Virus record (IMG/VR): IMGVR_UViG_3300020159_001897
Span: 1 to 64,000 of that record
DNA: 64,000 nucleotides
Origin: a virus
Strand: one strand, 5' to 3'
Below are positions 57,008 through 62,456 of this stretch, piece after piece; the stretch's first letter is position 1; every line of letters begins with the position of its first letter. A program made the position numbers and the translations under genes. The notes below the pieces were generated by a model. It saw nothing but the letters and a program-made list of their open reading frames with translations. It was not told where the DNA came from and did no database searches.

Positions 57008-57247
57008 CTATCCGACCCAGCGCCCGAACACTGTGTAGCCTTCGCCCTCGCTGCGAACCAACCACTCGGTTCCAGGGTAACGCTTTTTATATTGCTGCGC
57101 CTTTGAGTGACCCGTGCGCGCAGTATTGCCTGCACTGTACACAGCCCATGTGTTAGGACTTGCCATCAGTTGTTCTACGAACTTACGAACCTGACCTGGC
57201 GAGCCGTTTTTTGGCGTTGGTGGATTGCGAAATTCTATCGCTGTCAT
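57008..57247 (-). CDS. 79-residue hypothetical protein
   Basis: AGGAGAATAC site. RNPPTPKNGSPGQVRKFVEQ, A-Q-Q-Y-K-K-R-Y-P-G-T-E-W-L-V-R resembles short phage proteins with a W-x-V/x-R core. Basic. Confidence 0.6.
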   Translation of the reverse strand: MTAIEFRNPPTPKNGSPGQVRKFVEQLMASPNTWAVYSAGNTARTGHSKAQQYKKRYPGTEWLVRSEGEGYTVFGRWVG

Positions 57248-57291
57248 TGTATTCTCCTATTATTGTTGGTTTATTGAGTATTGCTTATTAC

Positions 57292-57320
57292 ACTGTACAT
57301 GCTGATATATCAGATTGCAA
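57292..57320 (-). promoter_or_regulatory. promoter with the palindrome in its spacer
   Basis: TTGCAA, 17 bp, TACAGT; the spacer holds TGATATATCA (57303-57312). A protein bound there would block the promoter. Confidence 0.8.
57303..57312. promoter_or_regulatory. TGATATATCA palindrome 11 (operator)
   Basis: Exact copy centred between the -35 and -10 boxes. Confidence 0.8.
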
Positions 57321-57321
57321 C

Positions 57322-57786
57322 CTAGAAGGGAAGATTATCCCACTTTCCTTCGCGCTCACAATCAAATACATTTACTCCTAACGAGGTATACATCTCGCGC
57401 GTGCGATTGTTTGACTCGATAGCAAAATATTGTTTAGGGTTATCTCCGTACATCGGAAATACTTTTTCAAGTACTTGCTTCTTTTTTACCAGAGGTGCTT
57501 CCGAGCCAGAAATGCCAGTGTCATTGAACATTGCATGGTTCGGCGACCACTGGTTTGTGTCCCAGATTCGCTTCAAGGTTGGGCGCGCCCACTTCTGGTC
57601 ACGAGCGGTAATTAGAATTACATACTCGTCACGAAGCAGGTCGACCATCCAGTCGCGATACTCCTCGACTTCCTTGACAAAGGTCTCGAAGTTGTGATGA
57701 CGCATTTCTTTAAAATTACTTGACAGCGCGACATTCAAATCCATGAGGATAATCCTGTCGATATGCTTGCGTCGCTTCTGTTCCAT
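57322..57786 (-). CDS. HAD-like phosphatase domain protein
   Basis: 154 residues. I-L-M-D-L-N-V-A-L near the start is HAD motif I with Asn for the second Asp; V-I-L-I-T-A-R-D is motif II; K-K-K-Q-V-L-E-K-V supplies a Lys; FAIESNN may stand for motif IV. The change at motif I suggests altered or lost activity. Weak AAGG site. Confidence 0.6.
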   Translation of the reverse strand: MEQKRRKHIDRIILMDLNVALSSNFKEMRHHNFETFVKEVEEYRDWMVDLLRDEYVILITARDQKWARPTLKRIWDTNQWSPNHAMFNDTGISGSEAPLVKKKQVLEKVFPMYGDNPKQYFAIESNNRTREMYTSLGVNVFDCEREGKWDNLPF

Positions 57787-57790
57787 TATT

Positions 57791-57943
57791 TTATTCTACC
57801 TTGTCTTTTTTGCCTGTTGTTATAAGTTCCATCTCCACAACTCTCGTTGAGTGTTTTTCTGGATTATTGCACGTCGGCGGGTAGGTGGAACTAATCGTTC
57901 CAGCCGTCACCCCGCAAACCGCGCACTTCCAGTTGTATGGCAT
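57791..57943 (-). CDS. 50-residue zinc-ribbon protein
   Basis: W-K-C-A-V-C-G-V-T and P-T-C-N-N...H: likely one zinc. A common phage small-protein type. Ends 4 bases before the HAD-like gene. Confidence 0.6.
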   Translation of the reverse strand: MPYNWKCAVCGVTAGTISSTYPPTCNNPEKHSTRVVEMELITTGKKDKVE

Positions 57944-57948
57944 CTTGC

Positions 57949-58212
57949 TCACCAGTCGTTTCCTCCGTCATATCCGTATGCTCCGCCTTGTAGCAGAATT
58001 CCAGTAAGAAGATACTCCATACTGCTCATTCCGTGCACACACATGTCGCATACCATAGAGCCGTCTTCAAATTCGTAGACAGTCATGGCTGGCATGCAGC
58101 ATGTATCGCACTCGATGTAATGCTTACTTTGTAGGTGAGTTACGGTGTATGACCCGAGTTGTGTTGCCTGATTACGGTTGTTACGGGGCCGTTTTTTACG
58201 CTTCCGTTCCAT
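57949..58212 (-). CDS. 87-residue basic zinc-binding protein
   Basis: MERKRKKRPRNNRNQATQLG, C-D-T-C-C-M-P and V-C-D-M-C-V-H: basic tail plus two C-x2-C pairs. Overlaps the membrane protein gene by 73 bp, so the ATG could lie later. Confidence 0.55.
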   Translation of the reverse strand: MERKRKKRPRNNRNQATQLGSYTVTHLQSKHYIECDTCCMPAMTVYEFEDGSMVCDMCVHGMSSMEYLLTGILLQGGAYGYDGGNDW

Positions 58213-58454
58213 TGTTTGTTGTAACTCCTTGCAATTTGACTAGGGCTTGCGCCACCGATGTATCTGTACCAACCCAAGATGTGCTTTAGCATTGTCAACG
58301 ACGCTCTCACGAACGCTAAGACAAAGAAAAAAGCAAATAGTTGTGGGTTTTGGTCGGCGAACATCAATCCGACGAGCATCAGCGTGCCCACCTGAAGGAA
58401 TGTTCCAATTCCTGGCATTGTCCAAATAAGAAACTGTTTACTTAGATATTTCAT
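58140..58454 (-). CDS. membrane protein
   Basis: 104 residues, GGAGAAAT site. Two or three hydrophobic segments (FLIWTMPGIGTFLQVGTLML, LFAFFFVLAFVRASLTMLKH) and a basic tail. No family. Confidence 0.65.
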   Translation of the reverse strand: MKYLSKQFLIWTMPGIGTFLQVGTLMLVGLMFADQNPQLFAFFFVLAFVRASLTMLKHILGWYRYIGGASPSQIARSYNKQWNGSVKNGPVTTVIRQHNSGHTP

Positions 58455-58479
58455 ATTTCTCCATTATGTTAGGTCTCCG

Positions 58480-58508
58480 AGTGTACAGGTTGCATCTTTC
58501 TGTCACAA
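58480..58508 (-). promoter_or_regulatory. promoter of the membrane gene
   Basis: TTGTGA, 17 bp, TACACT. Confidence 0.7.
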
Positions 58509-58526
58509 CCTGCTATCCGTAATATA

Positions 58527-58679
58527 TCAGAGATTCCCGTAGAACTCACTAAAACTATTCCAGTTTTCGTCGTCCTCTTGGTCGAGTCCGTTCTTTAGAC
58601 ACCAGTAGGCATATGCATCCATTTTTAATTTCATTTCAGCAACTGCTTCTGGCGAAACATTAAACATAACTATATCCAT
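58527..58679 (-). CDS. 50-residue helical protein
   Basis: GAAGGAGGTGAATA is a near-perfect ribosome-binding site. MDIVMFNVSPEAVAEMKLKM, then an acidic helix. No family. Confidence 0.65.
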   Translation of the reverse strand: MDIVMFNVSPEAVAEMKLKMDAYAYWCLKNGLDQEDDENWNSFSEFYGNL

Positions 58680-58707
58680 TATTCACCTCCTTCATTGGGT
58701 TGACTTC

Positions 58708-58736
58708 AGTATACCAGCCCAATCGCACATTCACAA
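58708..58736 (-). promoter_or_regulatory. promoter of the 50-residue gene
   Basis: TTGTGA, 17 bp, TATACT. Confidence 0.8.
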
Positions 58737-58756
58737 CATTGTGCGTAATATTTCGG

Positions 58757-58766
58757 TGATATATCA
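58757..58766. promoter_or_regulatory. TGATATATCA palindrome 12
   Basis: Exact copy 21 bp upstream of the TTGTGA promoter. Confidence 0.7.
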
Positions 58767-58818
58767 CAGACTATAATATTAAATAAATGCGCTTTGCCCA
58801 CCGTCTGGATAGATTTGT

Positions 58819-58870
58819 CCCCTGCACCCTGAGAAAATGGTGTTCCAGATGCCATGATTTAATTTTGCTT
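58819..58870. repeat. boundary element G1
   Basis: CCCCTGCACCCTGAGAAA, ATGGTGTTCCA, TGATTTAATTTTGC; lacks the 3-prime CCGTTTCC block. ATG 58837 to TGA 58855. Confidence 0.7.
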
Positions 58871-58890
58871 TTTCTGGCTTTAATCTGGGG

Positions 58891-58957
58891 GCGGCCGAAG
58901 AAAATGGTGTTCCATCGGCTGTGATTTAATTTACTCGCCGCCCGTTTCCTTAGACCT
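58891..58957. repeat. boundary element G2
   Basis: Second, tandem copy with TGATTTAATTTACTCG, then CCGCCCGTTTCCTTAG. ATG 58904 to TGA 58922. It runs into the end of the FmdB-like gene. Confidence 0.7.
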
Positions 58958-59137
58958 GTTAGAGGTCTTATAGAAGCCGCCACCCCTAAAGGCAATCCCT
59001 ACATGCCCGTATACACGCTTCACAGGCCCTACAGCGCGCGTAACTGGATGAGGGAGTACTTCATAGGCATCTTCCCTAATACCTTGCGCCATTTCGACTT
59101 CCGCACCATCTTCAAATCTATATACATATACAGGCAT
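58931..59137 (-). CDS. FmdB-like protein lacking zinc ligands
   Basis: 68 residues. MPVYVYRFEDGAEVEMAQGI and a C-terminal P-V-K-R-V-Y-G-H-V-G-I-A-F-R-G-G-G-F-Y match FmdB/CxxC regulatory proteins, but the usual four Cys are absent. ATG 8 bases past a -10 box. Confidence 0.7.
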   Translation of the reverse strand: MPVYVYRFEDGAEVEMAQGIREDAYEVLPHPVTRAVGPVKRVYGHVGIAFRGGGFYKTSNRSKETGGE

Positions 59138-59145
59138 AGCGGGAT

Positions 59146-59173
59146 ACTATAGCAGACAGCCGTATTACGACAA
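59146..59173 (-). promoter_or_regulatory. leaderless promoter of the FmdB-like gene
   Basis: TTGTCG, 16 bp, TATAGT. Confidence 0.6.
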
Positions 59174-59296
59174 ATACGATATTTTTTTGAGCCGACAAAT
59201 GTGCCGATATTTAAGCAAAATGGCCTTTCCGATTCCTCCATTTATTGCCCGTATGTATGCACCTTTTGAGACTCTGGTATCTGGTTTACCATACAT
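59165..59296 (-). CDS. possible 43-residue basic protein
   Basis: MYGKPDTRVSKGAYIRAING, then basic helices. No good ribosome-binding site. Its stop overlaps the next promoter. Confidence 0.35.
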   Translation of the reverse strand: MYGKPDTRVSKGAYIRAINGGIGKAILLKYRHICRLKKISYLS

Positions 59297-59315
59297 CCGC
59301 TTGCATACAACTTGC

Positions 59316-59353
59316 CCTACTTGTATACATGCACATGTTCGCATACAAGTAGG
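59316..59353. repeat. inverted repeat
   Basis: CCTACTTGTAT and ATACAAGTAGG, 11 bp, 16-nt loop; many TGTATAC/GCATAC half-motifs nearby. Operator or hairpin. Confidence 0.55.
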
Positions 59354-59389
59354 CTCTTACAAGCATGCTAAGTTGATAATAATATATTA

Positions 59390-59551
59390 CTACTGTATGT
59401 CTGTCTGTGTATGCTGTTCAACTGGACTAATATGGTCTGGAAGCATCTCTCCCTCACAGCAATTAGACTTAAGTCCACAAGCCGTACACCTCCACCGAGT
59501 AGCAATAGGGTTGTACTGGTTCCCACAGTAATCGCACTCAAGGGAAGACAT
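59390..59551 (-). CDS. 53-residue zinc-ribbon protein
   Basis: L-E-C-D-Y-C-G-N-Q-Y and W-R-C-T-A-C-G-L, then N-C-C-E: zinc ribbon. Starts 9 bases after the Lys-rich gene stop. Confidence 0.65.
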   Translation of the reverse strand: MSSLECDYCGNQYNPIATRWRCTACGLKSNCCEGEMLPDHISPVEQHTQTDIQ

Positions 59552-59559
59552 AGAGTGAG

Positions 59560-59826
59560 TTACTTCTTCTTAGTAGGAGTAGTCTTCTTCTTGGCTACTG
59601 GCTTCTTTGCTACAGCCTTCTTGGTTACTTTCTTTACTGGAGCCTTCTGTGTTTTTTTAACGGGCGGGGCAGACTTTACTTCTTGTACTGGTGCGGTTGC
59701 TTTTGCAACTACTGCCTTTAGGTTTGCTGCCTTCATGGCCTTGAGTTCCTTACGGGCTTCTACGCGAGCCTTTTCAGTTACTACTCCGAGGATGAATGCA
59801 AGGACGATTACAATTACTGCTTCCAT
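59560..59826 (-). CDS. Lys-rich membrane-anchored protein
   Basis: 88 residues. One membrane segment at 3-16, a helix, then repeats of K-K-(A/V/T)-(V/P)-(A/T)-K like histone H1-type tails. Could hold DNA or polyphosphate at the membrane. 1 bp from the Ntn hydrolase gene, so part of the same operon. Confidence 0.7.
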   Translation of the reverse strand: MEAVIVIVLAFILGVVTEKARVEARKELKAMKAANLKAVVAKATAPVQEVKSAPPVKKTQKAPVKKVTKKAVAKKPVAKKKTTPTKKK

Positions 59827-59827
59827 A

Positions 59828-60493
59828 TTATTTCTTCTTTCGTGTTGGTGGTTTCTTGGTTACTGGGGGTTTTGGTACAGGGGGTAACTCTGCACCTTGA
59901 GTGTATACAGTGTAGGGGCCACCTGTATGGGGGTCAAACCTTGAAGCCATTGTCAGGCTCTTGGTAATTGCCTTCTTGGCACTCTGTAAGGTTGTACGGG
60001 CGCTTGAGGTGATAACCGAGAGCGCGCCGATGGCATAGGACGCGCCTGAACCGATTCCGTAGAGTCCTGTGTTATTCGTGTACCAGGAGTAGTCTCCATC
60101 GATAATGTAGATAGTATTATTTACAATACATACAATCTGGGAATCGTGCTGGGCTATGTGGTCTTTCCCATCCTTGTTTTCTGGCTGGGAGTAACCGTGC
60201 TCATCAAAGCACGCGCGTAGGGCGGGAATGAACTTAGTCGTGATGAACTGGTCTAATTTCTTTCCCTTTAGGTTGGGAGGACATGCGGGCGGTTGGAATG
60301 CATGGTGCAGGATGTTAATCGCGCGGAGGTCTCCAGCAGCGCCTAGAATGTACTTACCGTTGTTTCCAATCTTTGGATTGGTAGCAGATAGTGTTCCGAC
60401 TTCGGCTGATGCTTCTCCGTAGATTGTAGAGATGCGGGAATCCGAACCAACTACGGCCCAGCCTTCGCCTTGTATCGCCAGTATGGTTGTCAT
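59828..60493 (-). CDS. proteasome beta/HslV-like Ntn hydrolase
   Basis: 221 residues. I start at ATG 60493 because MTTILAIQGEGWAVVGSDSR then places Thr at position 2, where loss of Met exposes the N-terminal nucleophile. G-S-D-S-R, P-K-I-G, YILGAAGDLRAI and G-S-G-A-S-Y-A-I-G-A-L match the proteasome/HslV core. The end is Pro/Lys-rich like the next gene. Such enzymes are host housekeeping proteases in Actinobacteria and rare in phages. The longer frame upstream (TTG) would bury the Thr. Confidence 0.85.
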   Translation of the reverse strand: MTTILAIQGEGWAVVGSDSRISTIYGEASAEVGTLSATNPKIGNNGKYILGAAGDLRAINILHHAFQPPACPPNLKGKKLDQFITTKFIPALRACFDEHGYSQPENKDGKDHIAQHDSQIVCIVNNTIYIIDGDYSWYTNNTGLYGIGSGASYAIGALSVITSSARTTLQSAKKAITKSLTMASRFDPHTGGPYTVYTQGAELPPVPKPPVTKKPPTRKKK

Positions 60494-60542
60494 AGGACAA
60501 TTTAATATATCACTAGTTACTACGACATGTTTCACCAAATGA

Positions 60543-60571
60543 TTGACAATTAGTAACGGGGCGTATATGAT
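60543..60571 (+). promoter_or_regulatory. consensus plus-strand promoter
   Basis: TTGACA, 17 bp, TATGAT; ATG 7 bases further, so leaderless. Divergent from the Ntn hydrolase gene. Confidence 0.85.
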
Positions 60572-60577
60572 GTGTGT

Positions 60578-60742
60578 ATGACCAACCCAATTTCAAAAAA
60601 AAATTCTTTGCGCTATGCGCACATAACTAGGATGCTTGATAAGGCTCAGTGGATAATCTTACAAGCGGGGCAGACTTTAGAGAATGAAGCATGGTTAATA
60701 GAATCAACTAAACAAGGAGCAATAAATGCAAGAAATAAATAA
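60578..60742 (+). CDS. 54-residue protein, probably leaderless
   Basis: MTNPISKKNSLRYAHITRML, then an amphipathic helix and a polar end. Overlaps the next gene by 17 bp. First gene of the plus-strand operon. Confidence 0.6.
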   Translation: MTNPISKKNSLRYAHITRMLDKAQWIILQAGQTLENEAWLIESTKQGAINARNK

Positions 60743-60992
60743 AGAGATGAAAGAATCACAACTGGCATATTGGAATTACTTCCAAATGTGCGAACAATTA
60801 GACGATGACCTTTACGAAATGCAGAGTACTCGTTTTGGAAGAATCCGACTTTGGATTGTGAAGTTGCTGGCTAATCGCTTTTATTACAGTTCACTTGATT
60901 TACTCGGTATGCACAACGGTCGATACATTGCTGAACTGATGAAGGACGAAGTTTCTTATTCAATTTGGGAAAACTCCCAGAATGCTAGATGA
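60726..60992 (+). CDS. 88-residue helical protein
   Basis: AAGGAG site inside the previous gene. LAYWNYFQMCEQLDDDLYEM and FGRIRLWIVKLLANRFYYSS: amphipathic, perhaps membrane-associated. No family. Confidence 0.65.
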   Translation: MQEINKEMKESQLAYWNYFQMCEQLDDDLYEMQSTRFGRIRLWIVKLLANRFYYSSLDLLGMHNGRYIAELMKDEVSYSIWENSQNAR

Positions 60993-61209
60993 CATAACAG
61001 TCAGGCTAAGAGATTTACTATCTTGGGAAAATGCTGATGAAGCAATCCTGGAAATTCAGATACTCCGTCAGATGGTTCGCGACTGGGAACAAACAGCAAA
61101 GATGCTTGCTATGGACTTAGGCAATCTTGAATTCGCCCAGGAAATATACGATGATGTCTCGGATGGGCTGTATGAAAAGGTTCGCGAAAGGATTAAATCC
61201 ATTGAGTAA
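60982..61209 (+). CDS. 75-residue helical protein
   Basis: LDDITVRLRDLLSWENADEA, then a long helix LRQMVRDWEQTAKMLAMDLG. Acidic. Overlaps both neighbours. Confidence 0.65.
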   Translation: MLDDITVRLRDLLSWENADEAILEIQILRQMVRDWEQTAKMLAMDLGNLEFAQEIYDDVSDGLYEKVRERIKSIE

Positions 61210-61411
61210 TGACGGCAAAGAATACTGGCAGCAGGAATATCACTGGCACAAACAGGTGGAATCTGGAATGGATAAAACCAAGATTGTCAAGATGGACATG
61301 GAAACATTCCGTCAACTCAAAGATGCCGAAGACGAGCGGGATTACTGGAGACGGTTGGCTCGAGAATTAATCGATATTATTAAGAAAGTAACAAAAAAAG
61401 GAAGTTTATGA
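61202..61411 (+). CDS. 69-residue hypothetical protein
   Basis: TTG start with AAAGGA 8 nt upstream chosen; ATG 61268 is the shorter choice. EYWQQEYHWHKQ then ERDYWRRLARELIDIIKKVT, a charged coil. Another frame over the same bases was rejected. Confidence 0.55.
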   Translation: MSNDGKEYWQQEYHWHKQVESGMDKTKIVKMDMETFRQLKDAEDERDYWRRLARELIDIIKKVTKKGSL

Positions 61412-61578
61412 GCGTATTTTTTGAAAACGGGGTAAAGGACATTGTCTTTGCCTATGGGGTTGTAGAAACAGAAATGTATAGGTTGCGCGACCTACTTGAA
61501 AAGATGACTCTTGATAGGGATGCGTGGATGGGATATGCAAACGACCTAGAGAAAGAAGTGGAGATGCTGAGGCAATGA
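61408..61578 (+). CDS. 56-residue helical protein
   Basis: AAAGGAAG site, ATGA coupling. SVFFENGVKDIVFAYGVVET, then a coiled coil RLRDLLEKMTLDRDAW. No family. Confidence 0.6.
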   Translation: MSVFFENGVKDIVFAYGVVETEMYRLRDLLEKMTLDRDAWMGYANDLEKEVEMLRQ

Positions 61579-61820
61579 ACGAAATAGGTTACGAGAAATT
61601 CATTGAAAAGATTGTCAATCCTGTGTCTAAATGCGTAATGCACGACGACGCAGTAAATGCTGCCGAACTCATTGACATGTGGCGTGGGGTTGCGGTAACT
61701 CTTTATCATGCAATCCAGGAAGGCGCTGGAGGAGAGGGTATGGAGGCATACTGGTGGGGCGAAAGAGAAGAAACGCGAATTATCAACTCGCAGAGTTACC
61801 AAGGAGCAAAGCGTGATTAA
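61575..61820 (+). CDS. 81-residue hypothetical protein
   Basis: ATGA coupling. KFIEKIVNPVSKCVMHDDAV, then a helical middle and W-W-G-E-R-E-E. No family. Confidence 0.65.
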   Translation: MNEIGYEKFIEKIVNPVSKCVMHDDAVNAAELIDMWRGVAVTLYHAIQEGAGGEGMEAYWWGEREETRIINSQSYQGAKRD

Positions 61821-61956
61821 CACTGTTTTACTAGCAATTATTACTGGAATGTTGATTGGTAAATGGATTGTTGAGCCACTCATTGACATTTATCAAGAGC
61901 GTAAAGACTTAGCCACATTTGAAATGATGTGGGATAAGAATGACTGGCTGGACTAG
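61813..61956 (+). CDS. 47-residue membrane protein
   Basis: GTG start after AAGGAGCAAAGC. INTVLLAIITGMLIGKWIVE is one membrane span, then an acidic tail. Overlaps the previous gene by 8 bp. Confidence 0.65.
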   Translation: MINTVLLAIITGMLIGKWIVEPLIDIYQERKDLATFEMMWDKNDWLD

Positions 61957-61958
61957 AA

Positions 61959-62051
61959 GTGTCTGACGCCCGACTTTGCCAATGTGTCTATCGTGGACCA
62001 ATACCCAGAAATCCCATGTGCGGAGAAAAGCCAGACGATTTCGATGAGTAG
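61959..62051 (+). CDS. possible 30-residue Cys peptide
   Basis: GTG start; L-C-Q-C-V-Y-R ... P-M-C-G-E-K-P. Its stop overlaps the next ATG, which fits the coupled operon. Ribosome-binding site poor. Confidence 0.4.
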   Translation: MSDARLCQCVYRGPIPRNPMCGEKPDDFDE

Positions 62052-62238
62052 GCCAGAATCTCCAATGACCGTTTTGTCTATTCGTCTCCACGACGCTGAA
62101 CTAGACCGTGATTACTTTAAGGGCGCAGCACGGGCGATGGCATATGTTATGCTCGTCGACTCTGGAATAGAAAAGCCAACAGAAGAGCATGTTCTAGAGT
62201 TCATCGAAAAAGTAGGCGGAAGGCGAGATATCTGGTGA
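62044..62238 (+). CDS. 64-residue hypothetical protein
   Basis: MSRPESPMTVLSIRLHDAEL, then RDYFKGAARAMAYVMLVDSG and a helix. ATG 62065 is an alternative. No family. Confidence 0.6.
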   Translation: MSRPESPMTVLSIRLHDAELDRDYFKGAARAMAYVMLVDSGIEKPTEEHVLEFIEKVGGRRDIW

Positions 62239-62456
62239 GCGAAAAAATTCATATTTGTCCACATTGTGGTGGAAGCCTAAAGGGTGAATACATCGACCAG
62301 CACCTGATTGATGACGGTAGGTACTCGCCAACATGCAAAATTTGCGGGGATAAGAACCACTGGAGACTTGAAACCGCGCTTGTAGATAGCAGTAGTGGCG
62401 AGACTGTTGGAATGGTGTGCAACGCTTGTCGCAAGGGCTGGGATTTCAAATTTTAA
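62235..62456 (+). CDS. double zinc-ribbon protein
   Basis: 73 residues, GTGA coupling. C-P-H-C-G-G, C-K-I-C-G-D and C-N-A-C-R: three Cys pairs. Last gene of the operon, converging 11 bp into the protease end. Confidence 0.7.
   Translation: MSEKIHICPHCGGSLKGEYIDQHLIDDGRYSPTCKICGDKNHWRLETALVDSSSGETVGMVCNACRKGWDFKF

Noticed and set aside
36434-58766. CRISPR array from repeated palindromes
   Set aside because: Copies are kilobases apart and separated by genes; no regular repeat-spacer structure occurs.
59187-59531. A 114-codon plus frame beside the FmdB-like gene
   Set aside because: No ribosome-binding site and it crosses an inverted repeat and the zinc-ribbon gene on the other strand.
61208-61370. 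A 53-codon plus frame in another phase than the 69-residue gene
   Set aside because: It overlaps a frame with better helix pattern and a AAAGGA site; its product is rich in shadow-type W/R/T.
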